A stretch of DNA of 64,000 nt from Bacteroides sp. (GTDB lineage Bacteria > Bacteroidota > Bacteroidia > Bacteroidales > UBA7960): the NCBI GenBank assembly GCA_036351255.1, contig JAZBOS010000052.1:62001-126000 (forward strand). The letters run 5' to 3'. The translations under genes were made by a program, and so were the position numbers. Of the stretch, positions 43,069-53,437 are shown in pieces (the stretch's first letter is position 1; every line of letters starts with the position of its first letter). The notes below the pieces were generated by a model, which saw nothing but the letters and a program-made list of their open reading frames with translations, had not been told where the DNA came from and made no database searches.

Positions 43069-46000
43069 TTAGTAATTCCAAACCGGAATTCTTCCGGGGG
43101 TGTAGGGGGCATTGGCCTGGTCCATCAGCCTGCGTGCTTCAACCATTTTGACGCGGGCAATGTTGGTGATCTTCTCCAGGACAGGCGGGAATTCCTCTTT
43201 CAGGATCTCGACCTGCATCCTCGAGGTGCCGGTGATTTCGGAAGTGCTGTTGATCTGGGTATAGATCACGTCGCGCAGTCTGCTGTTGAGCGGCACTGGG
43301 AGGGGAGGCAGCTCTTCCGTGCTGGCCCTGGGTGAGTAACCGTTAAAAGTTAATTGGATCTCTTCCAATTCATCGCTGATTTCCTTTAACAAAGGAAGCA
43401 GGTTTTCGTGACTCGTGGGCAGGGTTAAGGCGGTCTGACGCATGGCGGTGACTTCCCTGAGCAGATCGTTGGTCAGCTGTTGTGCACCCACCATGGTCTT
43501 TGAAATTTCAGAGATCTCACGCTGGAAGGCTACCATTTCGGCCCGGTTGGCAGCTGGCAGGGTGGTGTTGTTCAGCGCCCTGACGTTAAAGTTGGCCGGG
43601 CCTGCCAGGGGCTTGACCTCCCCGTTATGTACCATGGCGATTTCTACCGAATAGGTTCCCGGAAGGACATACACGCTGCCCCGGTCACGGGCCAGGGGGT
43701 TAAACTCGTTGGGCGCCTGTGGGCGGGTGTTGCCATAGCTCAGGTCCCAGGTGAAGCGCTGGATGCCCTTCGAAGGACGCTGGGTGAAGGTGCGGATGAT
43801 GGAACCCTGGCTGTCGCGGATGTTCACCAACAGGTAGGGGGGGAGTTCCTTGCTTTCTGCCTCTAATTCGGCAATGCTGGGCTGGGGAATAGGCTGGCCT
43901 TCCTCAAACAACTTTTTCTCCATTTCACGGCGAATGTTTTTCCTGAGTTTTGGAACCTCTTTCAGGTAGAAAGTGAAGGTAGCGCCAAACTCGGGATTGG
44001 GCGCGGTAAAATAGGTGGAACCCTGGCTGGATTTGTTGCTGGTTTGGATGAATAGCTTGGCATCCTTGATGTTGAAGAGATGGCTGTCGGCCTTTGGCAG
44101 TTCAGGGGTGATCTCACGCAGGGGCGAATAGTCATCGAGGATGTAGAAACCACGTCCGAAGGTGGCCAGCACCAGGTCACATTCCCTTTCCTGGATGGCG
44201 ATGTCGTAAACGGCTATGGAAGGCAGGCCTGACTTCAGTTGAACCCAACTTTGTCCATCATTGACGGAGAAGAAAACACTGAACTCGGTGCCTACAAAGA
44301 GCAGGTCTTCCTTCACGAAGTCCTGTTCAATGGTGTGTACCGGTCCGTTTTCGGGCAGATTAGCCGAAATGGAGGTCCAGGTGCGACCCTTGTCAGTACT
44401 TTTCAGCACATAAGGCTTGAGGTCATCGCGCTTGTAGTTGCGGAGGGTGGCATATACCACGCTCTCATCAAAGCGGGAAGCCTTCACATCGCTCACATAG
44501 GAATATTCGGGCACGCCGGGGAAGTTGTCGGCCTTGCGCCAGGTTTCCCCAGCATCCTCGCTTACCTGTATGAGCCCGTCGTCGGTGCCCACATAAAGCA
44601 GATCTTCCTTTACAGGTGATTCGTCAAGGGCTACGATGGTGCCCCATAGAGAGGTTGAAACGTCCTTGGCGACGGCATCGATGCTCCAGAATTTTCCCAT
44701 CACCGGCCAGGTGTTGCGGTCGGTTTGGGTGGTTAAGTCGTCGGAGATCACCTCCCATGTGTTGCCGCGGTCGTCGCTGCGGAAGACCTTGTTGGCGGCA
44801 AAGTACAGGCGGGTGGGTGAATGGGGGCTGATGATGAGGGGGGCGTCCCAGTTCCATTTATAGGTTTCCTCGCCCTGGCGGGGCTCAGGACGGATGCGGA
44901 TGCGTTCCCCGCTTTGCTTGTCGTAGCGCACCAGGTTGCCATACTGCGATTCAGAATACACGATGTTGGGGTTACCGGGTTCGATGGCAGGCCAGAAACC
45001 GTCGCCTCCCACGGTGATGATCCATTCATCGCTCGAGACACCTGCCCGGTGGGTGTTCTGCGAGGGACCTCCCTGGGTGTTGTTGTCCTGGGTGCCACCA
45101 TATACATTGTAGAAGGGCTCGGCATCGTCAACGGCCACCCGGTAGAACTGGGTTACCGGCAGGTTGGAGACAAAAAGCCATTCGCCCTGGTCGATGTTAT
45201 AGGTAATATAGACGCCACCGTCGCCGCCTATCATGACGTGCTGGTTGTTGGTGGGGTCGATCCAGAGGGCGTGGTCGTCCACATGACGATTGCTCTGACT
45301 TACGCGCGACCAGGTCTTGCCTCCATCTTCAGTGACAAATGAATAGGTTTCGACGGAATATACCTTATCGAACTCGACGGGGTCGGCAAAGATCTCGTTG
45401 TAATACTGACCACTGGAAACGTGGTCGCTCATCTTTTGCCAGGATTCCCCGCGGTTAGCTGAGCGGAAGAAGCCCCCGGCATCGTTGGCGGCTTCGATAA
45501 TGGCGTAAAGCACATCAGGATTCTGGGGTGAGATGGCGATGCCCATGCCACCCATATGTTCGCGGGGAAGGCCATCGGTAAGTTTGCGCCAGGTCTTGCC
45601 GGCGTCTTCCGACTTGTAGAGGGCCGTTTCAGGGCCACCACCGATTTTGGTGAAGGCATGCCTGCGGCGCTGTTCGGAGGAGGCATACAGGATGTCAGGA
45701 TTTCGCGGGTCGCAAATCACGTTGTTCACGCCGGTTTCCTCACTGATGTAAAGGACGCGTTCCCAGTTTTCTCCGCCATCGGTGGTTTTATAGAGGCCAC
45801 GGTCACCGCCCGGTCCCCAGGCAGATCCTTCAGCAGCTACATACACCACATCAGAGTCACGGGGATCGATGAGGATCATGCCAATCTGGCGGCTGTCTTT
45901 CAACCCCATATTTTTCCATGACTTGCCACCGTTAACCGTTTTGTAAACCCCATTACCGTAACCCAGGGCCCGCTGGTGGTTGTTTTCACCCGTGCCTGCC

Positions 46001-46374
46001 CAGACCACATTGGTGTTGGTCGGGTCCATGGCCAGGCAACCAATGGAATAAGCACCATAATTGTCGAATACAGGGGTAAAGGTGATCCCCTTGTTGATGG
46101 TTTTCCAGATATGGCCGCTGGCCACTGCTACATAAAATTCAGCGTGGTTGTTGGGGTTGACGGCAAAGTCGGCGATACGGCCCGAAGTAAAGGCCGGGCC
46201 AATCCCCCGCCACTTTAGTCCTGCCACCAGGCTGCTGCCAATGAGGCTGTCGTTGGCTTCCTCATTGGCCCTGGAGGCATTCCTGCGCTGCCCTGATGCC
46301 AGGGAAGGCGAAATAAGCATTAATGCCAGCAGAATGATCAGGCTGGTCTTCATGTTGATTTTGGTTGACTTCAT
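43069..46374 (-). CDS. large exported BNR/Asp-box repeat protein (sortilin/VPS10-like propeller)
   Basis: 1101 residues (start 46374, or 46353 giving MKTSLIILLALMLISPSLASGQ as signal peptide). Residues ~30-760 hold at least nine Asp-box type repeats of the S/T-x-D-x-G-x-x-W pattern: TVNGGKSWKNMG, TTDGGENWERVL, SEDAGKTWRKLT, TEDGGKTWSRVS, SDDRGNTWEVIS, SEDAGETWRKAD, STDKGRTWTSIS, SVNDGQSWVQLK. This matches the VPS10/BNR ten-bladed propeller. The C-terminal ~330 residues include QRPSKGIQRFTWDLSYGNTR and a helical tail. Relatives are often labelled glycosyl hydrolase, but I see no sialidase active-site signature (FRIP). No T9SS C-terminal sorting domain is evident. Secreted or periplasmic; function unknown. 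Confidence 0.88.
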   Translation of the reverse strand: MKSTKINMKTSLIILLALMLISPSLASGQRRNASRANEEANDSLIGSSLVAGLKWRGIGPAFTSGRIADFAVNPNNHAEFYVAVASGHIWKTINKGITFTPVFDNYGAYSIGCLAMDPTNTNVVWAGTGENNHQRALGYGNGVYKTVNGGKSWKNMGLKDSRQIGMILIDPRDSDVVYVAAEGSAWGPGGDRGLYKTTDGGENWERVLYISEETGVNNVICDPRNPDILYASSEQRRRHAFTKIGGGPETALYKSEDAGKTWRKLTDGLPREHMGGMGIAISPQNPDVLYAIIEAANDAGGFFRSANRGESWQKMSDHVSSGQYYNEIFADPVEFDKVYSVETYSFVTEDGGKTWSRVSQSNRHVDDHALWIDPTNNQHVMIGGDGGVYITYNIDQGEWLFVSNLPVTQFYRVAVDDAEPFYNVYGGTQDNNTQGGPSQNTHRAGVSSDEWIITVGGDGFWPAIEPGNPNIVYSESQYGNLVRYDKQSGERIRIRPEPRQGEETYKWNWDAPLIISPHSPTRLYFAANKVFRSDDRGNTWEVISDDLTTQTDRNTWPVMGKFWSIDAVAKDVSTSLWGTIVALDESPVKEDLLYVGTDDGLIQVSEDAGETWRKADNFPGVPEYSYVSDVKASRFDESVVYATLRNYKRDDLKPYVLKSTDKGRTWTSISANLPENGPVHTIEQDFVKEDLLFVGTEFSVFFSVNDGQSWVQLKSGLPSIAVYDIAIQERECDLVLATFGRGFYILDDYSPLREITPELPKADSHLFNIKDAKLFIQTSNKSSQGSTYFTAPNPEFGATFTFYLKEVPKLRKNIRREMEKKLFEEGQPIPQPSIAELEAESKELPPYLLVNIRDSQGSIIRTFTQRPSKGIQRFTWDLSYGNTRPQAPNEFNPLARDRGSVYVLPGTYSVEIAMVHNGEVKPLAGPANFNVRALNNTTLPAANRAEMVAFQREISEISKTMVGAQQLTNDLLREVTAMRQTALTLPTSHENLLPLLKEISDELEEIQLTFNGYSPRASTEELPPLPVPLNSRLRDVIYTQINSTSEITGTSRMQVEILKEEFPPVLEKITNIARVKMVEARRLMDQANAPYTPGRIPVWNY

Positions 46375-46405
46375 AGTGAATTGGATTTGTGTTTAATGGT
46401 TGTCG

Positions 46406-46435
46406 ATTAGGGTTTTTAAAATTAGGGTTTTTAAA
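46406..46435. repeat. 15-bp tandem duplication upstream of the BNR gene
   Basis: ATTAGGGTTTTTAAA at 46406-46420 is repeated exactly at 46421-46435, in the short gap between the BNR gene start and the TonB receptor stop, close to where the BNR promoter should be. Confidence 0.8.
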
Positions 46436-46501
46436 CAAAGAGAGCTAAAATTCTTTACATTAATACGTCCCTTTACCAGGGTCAAAACTGAACCCTGATC
46501 A

Positions 46502-48904
46502 TCAAAACTGATATTCCAGTGCAACGATGAAGTTTGTACCGGGTGCTGCCAGGCCTGAACTGTAAGGCCTGTACCGCTGGTTGGTGATATTTTCAATCCC
46601 TCCGGAAACTCTGAAATGATGGTTTAACTGGTATCGCATTTTAAAGTTCAGGGTATGCCAGGCAGGCGACCAGGGATTCCCGTTTGTATCCAAGGCATAT
46701 AAGTAGGGCTTCCCGCGTTCTTCCTCTGCCAGATTATCATAGGTTACAGCCCCACTAAATTGGGCGTATAACGTCGCGGTCCACTTTTGTCCTGTCCAGG
46801 CCAACTGGGTAGTGCCAAACCACGGACTGGCGTGCCTTAATGGACTGAGTTCTCCATTGTCGAGTTCCTCGACGCCTTTCTGGTAATTGAAAGTTGAAGA
46901 CCATTCGAGTTGAGGGGTGATCAATAGCTCGAAATCAGCCTGTATGCCCCAAACCCGGGCAAAGGCGGCGTTTTGTATCGATAATACACGACTCATCACC
47001 CCGTCGTAGGGGATGCTGTCCAGCCCGTTGAGGGTGGCTTCACGTCTGACCATGGCATTCTGAAGATAGGTAAAAAAGGGGAAGACGTCGATCTCAAAGG
47101 TCTCGCCGCAGGTTCGGGTGAAGCCCAGCTCAAAGTTATATGCGTATTCAGCCTTTAGTTTGGGGTTGGGCACCACTACTGAACCGGGTTCTGAGTCGAA
47201 CACTTTGCCCAAATCATCCACATTGGGGGCCCGGAATCCTGTGGAGGCCATTGCCCGGATGCGCCAGTCTTCAGTGGGGTTAAAAATGATCCCGGCAGAA
47301 CTGGTGAGGGCGCCCTTGTTGATCCTGGCAGTGGTAAAAGGCAGGGGATAAAAGGTCGTGTCGAAGTCCGCCTCAAGCAGGTACTGGTTGTAGCGGGCAC
47401 CGGCCTGCAGGCTTACCTTTTTCGATAATTCCCGCTGCCAGGTGAGGTAAGCTGCATAAGAAGCCCAGCTTGCCATCGGGTAGCGTGGGGCGCCTGGCGT
47501 TTCCCCCTGTGTCAGAATATTCTTGTCCGTGCCTTCAGAATGCACGTCATTCAGAATGGCTTCCGCACCATAAAACAGTGTCTGGCCTTCCCTGAGGGTT
47601 TTTTTCAGATCGAGGTTCAGAGAATAGGCGCTGACCTTCTCTACCCGGTTTCTCAGGATAACCTCGTTGAAGTTGCGGTCGTGACGGCTCTCGCGGAAAT
47701 TCTGGTGGGCGGCAATGACGGTAAACTGATCGTAAGCACGGGTGGCTCGGTAATTCCTCAGGCGCAGGTTGTTCATCATCCAGACTTGCGGACCGTAATA
47801 CCATTCGGCACTGCGGGGCTCTCCGTTGCGAAAAAGGATCAGGCGGTCGTAGCGGTCAAAGTCGGTGGTTCCCGAACACTGAAAACCATAGGTGAGGTCC
47901 CAGTGCCCGTTGGGGCGATAAGAGATCTTCTGCATCAGGCTGCCCTGGGCATAGCCCGTGGGTTGCTGAAGCCTGGGGTCTTCATTGGGAACTACAATAT
48001 CTTCCTGTCCCTGACGAATGACGTAAGCATCCCGGAGGTAATCATCGGGACCATTTTTGCCCACCCTGAGGTCGCTAAAATCAGTGTAGGAAAAGCTGGT
48101 GAGTGAAGCCCATTTCTTCCCCCCGATATTCAGGTTAAGATGTCCTGTTTTCTCACCATTGGCCGAGGCGAAACGGGTGGTGACATTGCCCGATACCAGT
48201 GTTTTTTCGAAGGTGGAGTGTTCAGGGGCCAGGGTGTAGAAACTCATCACACCCCCGATGGCATCGCTGCCATAGATCACCGATCCGGAGCCGAACACCA
48301 CTTCGGCCTGTTCGATGGCAAAGGGATCAAGCGAGATCACGTTTTGCAGGTTGCCGCTGCGGAATATGGCGTTGTTCATCCGCACCCCATCGACGGCAAT
48401 CAGCAGGCGGTTTGCAGCAAAGCCCCTGATCATCGGGCTGCCCCCGCCCTGCTGGCTTTTCTGAATGAAAACCTGCCCCGAGAGGTTTAACAGGTCGGCT
48501 GCAGTTTGCGGGTTATGCAAAATAACTTGTCCCTGGCTGATGGAAGCAACTTTCAGGGGGACTTCCCTGGAAGCCTGGCTCCACCTGCTGGCCGATACCA
48601 CCACCTGGTCGAGGTAAAAAACCGAAGGGATAAGGCTTACCCTGAACTCCATACCCTCCAGCTCTCTGTAGCTGGTCTTGAGGGTATTATATCCGATCAG
48701 GCTGATATGGATGACCTCAGCGCCGGTGAATTCGTATATTTCGGCCTGCCCCTCAGCGTTGGTAGTTGTCGTTTGGCTGAGGTCAGGGGTTATGATGTTG
48801 ACAAACTCCAGGGGGCGGTTGTTTTCCTGGCTCTTAATAGTAATGACCTGCGCGCTGAGGACATTGGCAAGACAAAGCAGGAAAATTAGCCAGAATGCGC
48901 GCAT
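46502..48904 (-). CDS. TonB-dependent receptor, haem/iron type
   Basis: An 800-residue outer-membrane receptor. Signal peptide 1-19 (ANVLSAQ). Residues ~20-100 are a carboxypeptidase-regulatory-like domain. Plug ~105-235: VVVSASRWSQASREVPLK, AADLLNLSGQVFIQKSQQ, GGGSPMIRGFAANRLLIAVD followed by GVRMNN, and EVVFGSGSVIYGSDAIGG. The barrel ends in YQF. The SPMIRGFAANRLLIAVDGVR plug is typical of haemin and haemoglobin receptors (HmuR/HemR group), so haem is the likely ligand. It is transcribed after a PepSY-TM gene 21 bp upstream, a combination seen with iron uptake. Ligand assignment is inference. Confidence 0.9.
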   Translation of the reverse strand: MRAFWLIFLLCLANVLSAQVITIKSQENNRPLEFVNIITPDLSQTTTTNAEGQAEIYEFTGAEVIHISLIGYNTLKTSYRELEGMEFRVSLIPSVFYLDQVVVSASRWSQASREVPLKVASISQGQVILHNPQTAADLLNLSGQVFIQKSQQGGGSPMIRGFAANRLLIAVDGVRMNNAIFRSGNLQNVISLDPFAIEQAEVVFGSGSVIYGSDAIGGVMSFYTLAPEHSTFEKTLVSGNVTTRFASANGEKTGHLNLNIGGKKWASLTSFSYTDFSDLRVGKNGPDDYLRDAYVIRQGQEDIVVPNEDPRLQQPTGYAQGSLMQKISYRPNGHWDLTYGFQCSGTTDFDRYDRLILFRNGEPRSAEWYYGPQVWMMNNLRLRNYRATRAYDQFTVIAAHQNFRESRHDRNFNEVILRNRVEKVSAYSLNLDLKKTLREGQTLFYGAEAILNDVHSEGTDKNILTQGETPGAPRYPMASWASYAAYLTWQRELSKKVSLQAGARYNQYLLEADFDTTFYPLPFTTARINKGALTSSAGIIFNPTEDWRIRAMASTGFRAPNVDDLGKVFDSEPGSVVVPNPKLKAEYAYNFELGFTRTCGETFEIDVFPFFTYLQNAMVRREATLNGLDSIPYDGVMSRVLSIQNAAFARVWGIQADFELLITPQLEWSSTFNYQKGVEELDNGELSPLRHASPWFGTTQLAWTGQKWTATLYAQFSGAVTYDNLAEEERGKPYLYALDTNGNPWSPAWHTLNFKMRYQLNHHFRVSGGIENITNQRYRPYSSGLAAPGTNFIVALEYQF

Positions 48905-48925
48905 AGATTTAGAAGAGAATTTTGA

Positions 48926-49510
48926 TTATTGAATGTCTGACCGGTTTTTTCGCCTGATCTGCCTGTGGCGATACCATAACCAGAAGCCCGTGATGGTAAA
49001 AAGCAGGAGGGCTATCCCCATGAGGGTAGTATAAATTAGCTTGAAGATGCCACTTCTCCAACCAAGATAATGATCGACAATGGATCCATCGTGGATTTTT
49101 TCAATGAAGTCCGACCGTCTTCGCTCGATATGCAGCAGCTGGCCTGTGGTACCATCGATCTGGATGCCCCAGAAACCTTCCACAAAGATAAATTTCACCA
49201 TGCCCTTATCCATTCTTACATCCATTCGTTCGAGGGTAAGGGGCAGAGAAGGTGATACAGAATCGCGGAAGACCTGGCAGGCGCTGGCATACAGGCTGTC
49301 GAGAGGGAGCCAGTTCTTTAACTCAGTACTGGTACCTTGGTAGTTTTTATCCTGGATGAGTTCACCGCTGTGCTTCTTCATCCCCAACAGGATGCCCGTA
49401 ACGGCCATCAGGAAGAAGAAGAGGAACAACAGGGAAGCCGTTATTCTGTGAATTTGCCTGAACGTGCGTAGAAGACTGGCTTCCCTTTTTCTCTTTGCCT
49501 GTTGTTCCAT
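48926..49510 (-). CDS. PepSY-associated transmembrane protein
   Basis: A 194-residue inner-membrane protein. First helix ~20-43 (HRITASLLFLFFFLMAVTGI), periplasmic PepSY-like domain ~45-150 with VKFIFVEGFWGIQIDGTTGQ, second helix ~155-180 (LIYTTLMGIALLLFTITGFW), and a basic C-terminus. Histidines lie in helix one (IHRI, GMKKHSGE) and before helix two (EKIHDGSIVDHYLG), as in the family where they may bind haem for ferric reduction. First gene of a two-gene operon with the haem-type TonB receptor (21-bp gap), suggesting a role in reducing or releasing imported iron or haem. Confidence 0.88.
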   Translation of the reverse strand: MEQQAKRKREASLLRTFRQIHRITASLLFLFFFLMAVTGILLGMKKHSGELIQDKNYQGTSTELKNWLPLDSLYASACQVFRDSVSPSLPLTLERMDVRMDKGMVKFIFVEGFWGIQIDGTTGQLLHIERRRSDFIEKIHDGSIVDHYLGWRSGIFKLIYTTLMGIALLLFTITGFWLWYRHRQIRRKNRSDIQ

Positions 49511-49632
49511 TTGGTTTTATCGCTGGGTGCAGAGGGGCGATGACTGCAAATGTAAGAAATATGCAGATTATAAGTAAGACGATTGCCCGATGCGGAAGTT
49601 TAATGGGATCAGAATTTTTTTTGAAGCAGGGA

Positions 49633-49669
49633 TAAAAAAAGCCGCCCCCAAGTTAATACAGGAGCGGCT
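49633..49669 (-). terminator. gcvP terminator
   Basis: AGCCGC (49640-49645) with GCGGCT (49664-49669); the plus-strand A run before it gives a T run on the minus strand. Confidence 0.7.
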
Positions 49670-49691
49670 AAATGATATTCAGCAGAATGGG

Positions 49692-52577
49692 TTATTGCTG
49701 ATCATAGCTTTCGATGGGATCGCAGGTACACACCAGGTTGCGGTCGCCATAGGCATTGTCAATGCGTGCTACGGGGGTGAAATACTTCATCTCGGCCAGC
49801 CATGGCAGGGGGAATGCTGCTTTCTCTCGGCTATAGGGGAATTTCCACTCGCTGGCAATAACCATTGTTGCGGTATGGGGTGAATTCTTCACCACGTTAT
49901 TATCTTTGTCAGCTTTGCCCTCTTCAATCTCGCGGATCTCTTCGCGAATGGCTACCATAGCTTCCACAAAGCGGTTGAGTTCTGAAAGGGGTTCACTTTC
50001 GGTAGGTTCCACCATCAGGGTGCCCGGTACAGGGAATGCTACCGTAGGCGCGTGGAAGCCATAGTCCATCAGGCGCTTGGCAATGTCGATGGCATCAATG
50101 TCCACGTTGCGCTTAAAGGGGTTGCAGTCGAGGATCATTTCGTGGGCTACCGTGTCGTTCCTGCCTGTGTAAAGCACTGGGTAATGCGCTTCGAGAGCAG
50201 CTTTGAGGTAGTTGGCGCTGAGGATGGCAGCCTTGGTGGCTTCAGTTAGACCCTGTCCGCCCAAAAGCTTGATGTATCCATAGGTAATGGTGAGAATGAA
50301 TGCGCTGCCAAAGGGCGCCGCAGAAACTGCAGGGATGCCCTTTTCTCCCCCGGTTTTCACCTGGGAGTGGTTGGGCAGGAAGGGCAGCAGGTGTTCAGCC
50401 ACGCCAATAGGGCCTACGCCGGGGCCACCACCACCGTGGGGAATGGCAAAGGTCTTATGCAGATTCAGGTGGCACACGTCAGCGCCGCAGATGGCTGGGT
50501 TGGTCAAACCCACCTGAGCATTCATGTTTGCGCCGTCCATATATACCTGTCCCCCGTTATCGTGGACGATCTTGGTGATCTCAAGGATCTCTTCCTCAAA
50601 TACTCCGTGAGTCGAAGGATAGGTCACCATAATGGCAGCCAGTTTATCCTTATGTTCTTCGGCTTTTTTGCGCAGGTCTTCCACGTCGATGTTGCCGTTC
50701 TCGTCACATTTAACCACTACCACCTGCATACCTGCCATTACAGCACTGGCAGGGTTGGTGCCGTGGGCTGATGAAGGGATCAGGGCTACGTTGCGGTGGC
50801 TCTCCCCACGGTTCTCGTGCCAGGCACGGATCACCATCAAACCGGCGTATTCGCCTGAAGCCCCCGAATTGGGCATAAAGCTGATCCCGGCAAAACCGGT
50901 CACTTCGCAAAGATCTTTCTCGAGCCGTGTGATCAACTCATGATAACCTTCAGCCTGTTCTGCCGGAACAAAGGGGTGAATGTTGCCAAACTCAGGCCAG
51001 CTCAGGGCAAACAATTCACTGGCGGCATTGAGTTTCATGGTACAGGAGCCCAGCGGAATCATCGTGCGGTTGAGCGCCAGGTCGCGGTTCTCCAGCTTTT
51101 TCATATAGCGCATCATCTCCGTTTCGGAGTGATACGAATTGAAAGCCGGATGGGTCAGGAACTTACTGGTGCGGACCAGTTCACCGGGAATTGTAGTGAT
51201 CTTCTCGCATTCCTTCGGGTCACAGACAAAGGCTTTAAAGTCTTTTCCTGCTGCTTTGGCAAACACCTCAAGGATGTCGTTCACATCTACCAGGGCGGTG
51301 GTTTCATCCAGGCTGATACCGATGAGCTTGTCATCTACCTTGCGGAAGTTCATTTCCTTCTCCAGGGCAAGCTCGTTCACCTGGTCAGCGGTGATGTTCC
51401 CGGGCAATTCAATGAGGACAGTATCGAAGAAGTGGGGGTTAAGTTGCTTAAAGCCATATTTTTCCACTTCCTGTGCCAGCACACCTGTCAGGATATTGAT
51501 GTGGCGGGCAATCTGTTTCAGGCCTTCGGGGCCGTGATAAGCCGCATACATGCCGGCCATGGTGGCCAGCAGGGCCTGAGCGGTACAGATATTGGAGGTA
51601 GCTTTCTCGCGCTTGATATGCTGTTCGCGGGTTTGCAGGGCCATCCGAAGGGCAAAGTCGCCATTCACGTCAATGGAGACCCCGATGATCCGGCCGGGAA
51701 TCTGGCGCTTGTACTCTTCTTTGGTGGCAAAATAACCGGCATGAGGACCACCATAACCCATCGGAACACCGAAGCGCTGAGTTGAACCTACCACAACATC
51801 AGCGCCCCATTCTCCGGGAGGCGTCAGCAGGGTGAGGCTGAGCAGATCAGCGGCTACGGCAATACGTACGCCCTCATCCTGTGCCTTCTTCACAAATGGG
51901 GCATAATTGGAAACTTTCCCTCTCTCATTGGGATACTGCACCAAAGCGCCAAAGAAGGTATCGTCGAATTCGATCTCGTCAGCACAGCCCGTCACCAGCT
52001 CGATGCCCAGGGGCTCTGAGCGGGTCTTGAGCACGTCGATGGTGTGGGGGAACACCCGGATAGAAACAAAAAACTTATTTGCGCCTCTTTTCACAGCATC
52101 ACGCGAACGGGCATTGTGCAGCATGATCATCGCCTCGGCTGCAGCCGTACCTTCATCAAGCAGGGAGGCATTGGCAATTTCAAGCCCCGTAAGATCGGAG
52201 ACCACGGTCTGAAAGTTGAGCAAGGCTTCAAGCCTGCCCTGCGAGATCTCTGCCTGGTATGGGGTGTAGGCCGTGTACCAGCCCGGGTTTTCCAGAATAT
52301 TGCGCTGAATTACCCCCGGCAGAATGGTGTTGTAGTAACCCATCCCGATATAGGTGCGGAAAAGCTTGTTCTTTGCCCCAAGTCCTTTCAGGTGGTTCAG
52401 GTACTCATATTCATTCATCCCGTCAGCAATGTCCAGGGGCTTTTTCATCCGGATCGATGCCGGGATGGTTTTGTCAATGAGTTTATCAACCGAATCAATG
52501 CCAATCTTTTTCAGCATCTGGGCCTCGTCGTCGGGACGCAGTCCGTTGTGGCGATTTATGAAGTTATTGGTAATCAT
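49692..52577 (-). CDS. gcvP: glycine dehydrogenase (decarboxylating), P protein
   Basis: About 961 residues from ATG 52577 ([12 protein letters not shown]); the frame opens earlier at 52628. A single-chain P protein, fused like the E. coli enzyme rather than split into GcvPA/GcvPB. Decarboxylates glycine and passes the aminomethyl group to H protein. N-terminal half: [20 protein letters not shown] and [16 protein letters not shown]-terminal half: [32 protein letters not shown] and the PLP lysine in [20 protein letters not shown]. gcvT and gcvH are not adjacent. Produces methylene-THF used by FolD and ThyA. A candidate promoter with TACTTTTGCC lies ~100 nt upstream. Confidence 0.98.
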   Translation of the reverse strand: MITNNFINRHNGLRPDDEAQMLKKIGIDSVDKLIDKTIPASIRMKKPLDIADGMNEYEYLNHLKGLGAKNKLFRTYIGMGYYNTILPGVIQRNILENPGWYTAYTPYQAEISQGRLEALLNFQTVVSDLTGLEIANASLLDEGTAAAEAMIMLHNARSRDAVKRGANKFFVSIRVFPHTIDVLKTRSEPLGIELVTGCADEIEFDDTFFGALVQYPNERGKVSNYAPFVKKAQDEGVRIAVAADLLSLTLLTPPGEWGADVVVGSTQRFGVPMGYGGPHAGYFATKEEYKRQIPGRIIGVSIDVNGDFALRMALQTREQHIKREKATSNICTAQALLATMAGMYAAYHGPEGLKQIARHINILTGVLAQEVEKYGFKQLNPHFFDTVLIELPGNITADQVNELALEKEMNFRKVDDKLIGISLDETTALVDVNDILEVFAKAAGKDFKAFVCDPKECEKITTIPGELVRTSKFLTHPAFNSYHSETEMMRYMKKLENRDLALNRTMIPLGSCTMKLNAASELFALSWPEFGNIHPFVPAEQAEGYHELITRLEKDLCEVTGFAGISFMPNSGASGEYAGLMVIRAWHENRGESHRNVALIPSSAHGTNPASAVMAGMQVVVVKCDENGNIDVEDLRKKAEEHKDKLAAIMVTYPSTHGVFEEEILEITKIVHDNGGQVYMDGANMNAQVGLTNPAICGADVCHLNLHKTFAIPHGGGGPGVGPIGVAEHLLPFLPNHSQVKTGGEKGIPAVSAAPFGSAFILTITYGYIKLLGGQGLTEATKAAILSANYLKAALEAHYPVLYTGRNDTVAHEMILDCNPFKRNVDIDAIDIAKRLMDYGFHAPTVAFPVPGTLMVEPTESEPLSELNRFVEAMVAIREEIREIEEGKADKDNNVVKNSPHTATMVIASEWKFPYSREKAAFPLPWLAEMKYFTPVARIDNAYGDRNLVCTCDPIESYDQQ

Positions 52578-52681
52578 AATAGGTGGAAGTTTATGAAGAT
52601 TTATGTTTATTGCCTCATGCTTGCTCATTCCCTGGCCGTCTTTGAAACGTCAGCCCGAAGGAAGACCTTTTTACCGTTTGG

Positions 52682-52689
52682 CAAAAGTA
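52682..52689 (-). promoter_or_regulatory. candidate gcvP promoter, -7 element with CCAAAC extension
   Basis: The minus strand reads TACTTTTG followed by CCAAACGG. The TTTTGCCAAAC part is shared with the iorA promoter region at 55106-55113. No TTTG at the -33 spacing. Confidence 0.4.
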
Positions 52690-52785
52690 ATAATTTATGC
52701 CTTTCGGCTAAATAATAAATGCAACTCAATCCGCTTTTGTTTAATGGATTAAAAAAGATTTCTTTAAGGAAAGGGAAGTGGAATA

Positions 52786-52819
52786 AAAAAAGAAAACCTG
52801 CCCGGTAATGGGCAGGTTT
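52786..52819 (-). terminator. iorAB operon terminator
   Basis: AAACCTGCCC (52794-52803) with GGGCAGGTTT (52810-52819), 6-nt loop, minus-strand T-rich tail (plus-strand A run at 52784-52791). Confidence 0.88.
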
Positions 52820-52830
52820 CTTGGGAATTA

Positions 52831-53412
52831 TTATTGGTTTTCGAGTGAGAACTTTCGTCCGGCGCGGAGGGCTTCCAGGTTAAGGTTCACCACTTCTTCG
52901 CCTTTCCGCCCAAACAGGGTATGAATGGCATTTTCGAGCTTGTCATAACTGATGTCGAGGAAAGGGGATGCTGCACCCAGGATGACCATGTTTGCTGATT
53001 TGACGCTGCCCAGTTCTGTCGCGATGGCATCTGCATCAAGGGCAATGTGGTGTTTAACCTTGCGCACTTCTTTTTTCAGGGCTTCCTCGTCGGGGTAGTT
53101 GTCAATGTTAATGAAGGGCTTGGTGTTGGTGATCAGCCAGCCATCCTTCGACAGGTAAGGCAAGTATCGCAGGCTCTCCATGGGCTCGACCGAAATGATC
53201 ATATCGGCTTTTCCCTTGGGGATCAGGTCGGAGGCAATTTCCTGGTCAGATAGCCTCATGTGCGACTGCACATCGCCACCCCGCTGGCTCATCCCATGCA
53301 CCTCAGCCTGTTTGAGATTCAGGCCCGCTTCCACTGCAGCGTAGCCAATGGTGGCGGCAATGGATAAGATGCCTTGCCCGCCCACACCGGCTAAAATGAT
53401 ATCGATTTTCAT
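52831..53412 (-). CDS. iorB: indolepyruvate oxidoreductase subunit beta
   Basis: About 193 residues from ATG 53412 (MKIDIILAGVGGQGILSIA); the frame extends further upstream into iorA but without family character. This is the gamma-type 2-oxoacid oxidoreductase subunit: GVGGQGILSIAATIGYAAVE, then KQAEVHGMSQRGGDVQSHMR. With IorA it oxidatively decarboxylates aryl pyruvates (from Trp, Phe, Tyr) to aryl-acetyl-CoA, reducing ferredoxin, in fermentative amino-acid breakdown. Separated from iorA by 25 bp and followed by the operon terminator. Confidence 0.95.
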   Translation of the reverse strand: MKIDIILAGVGGQGILSIAATIGYAAVEAGLNLKQAEVHGMSQRGGDVQSHMRLSDQEIASDLIPKGKADMIISVEPMESLRYLPYLSKDGWLITNTKPFINIDNYPDEEALKKEVRKVKHHIALDADAIATELGSVKSANMVILGAASPFLDISYDKLENAIHTLFGRKGEEVVNLNLEALRAGRKFSLENQ

Positions 53413-53437
53413 AATGCTATGCTTTTCTGTTTTTGAA

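Noticed and set aside
43069..46374. Sialidase
   Set aside because: Asp-box repeats are present, but there is no FRIP motif or other sialidase active-site pattern; the propeller looks VPS10/sortilin-like.
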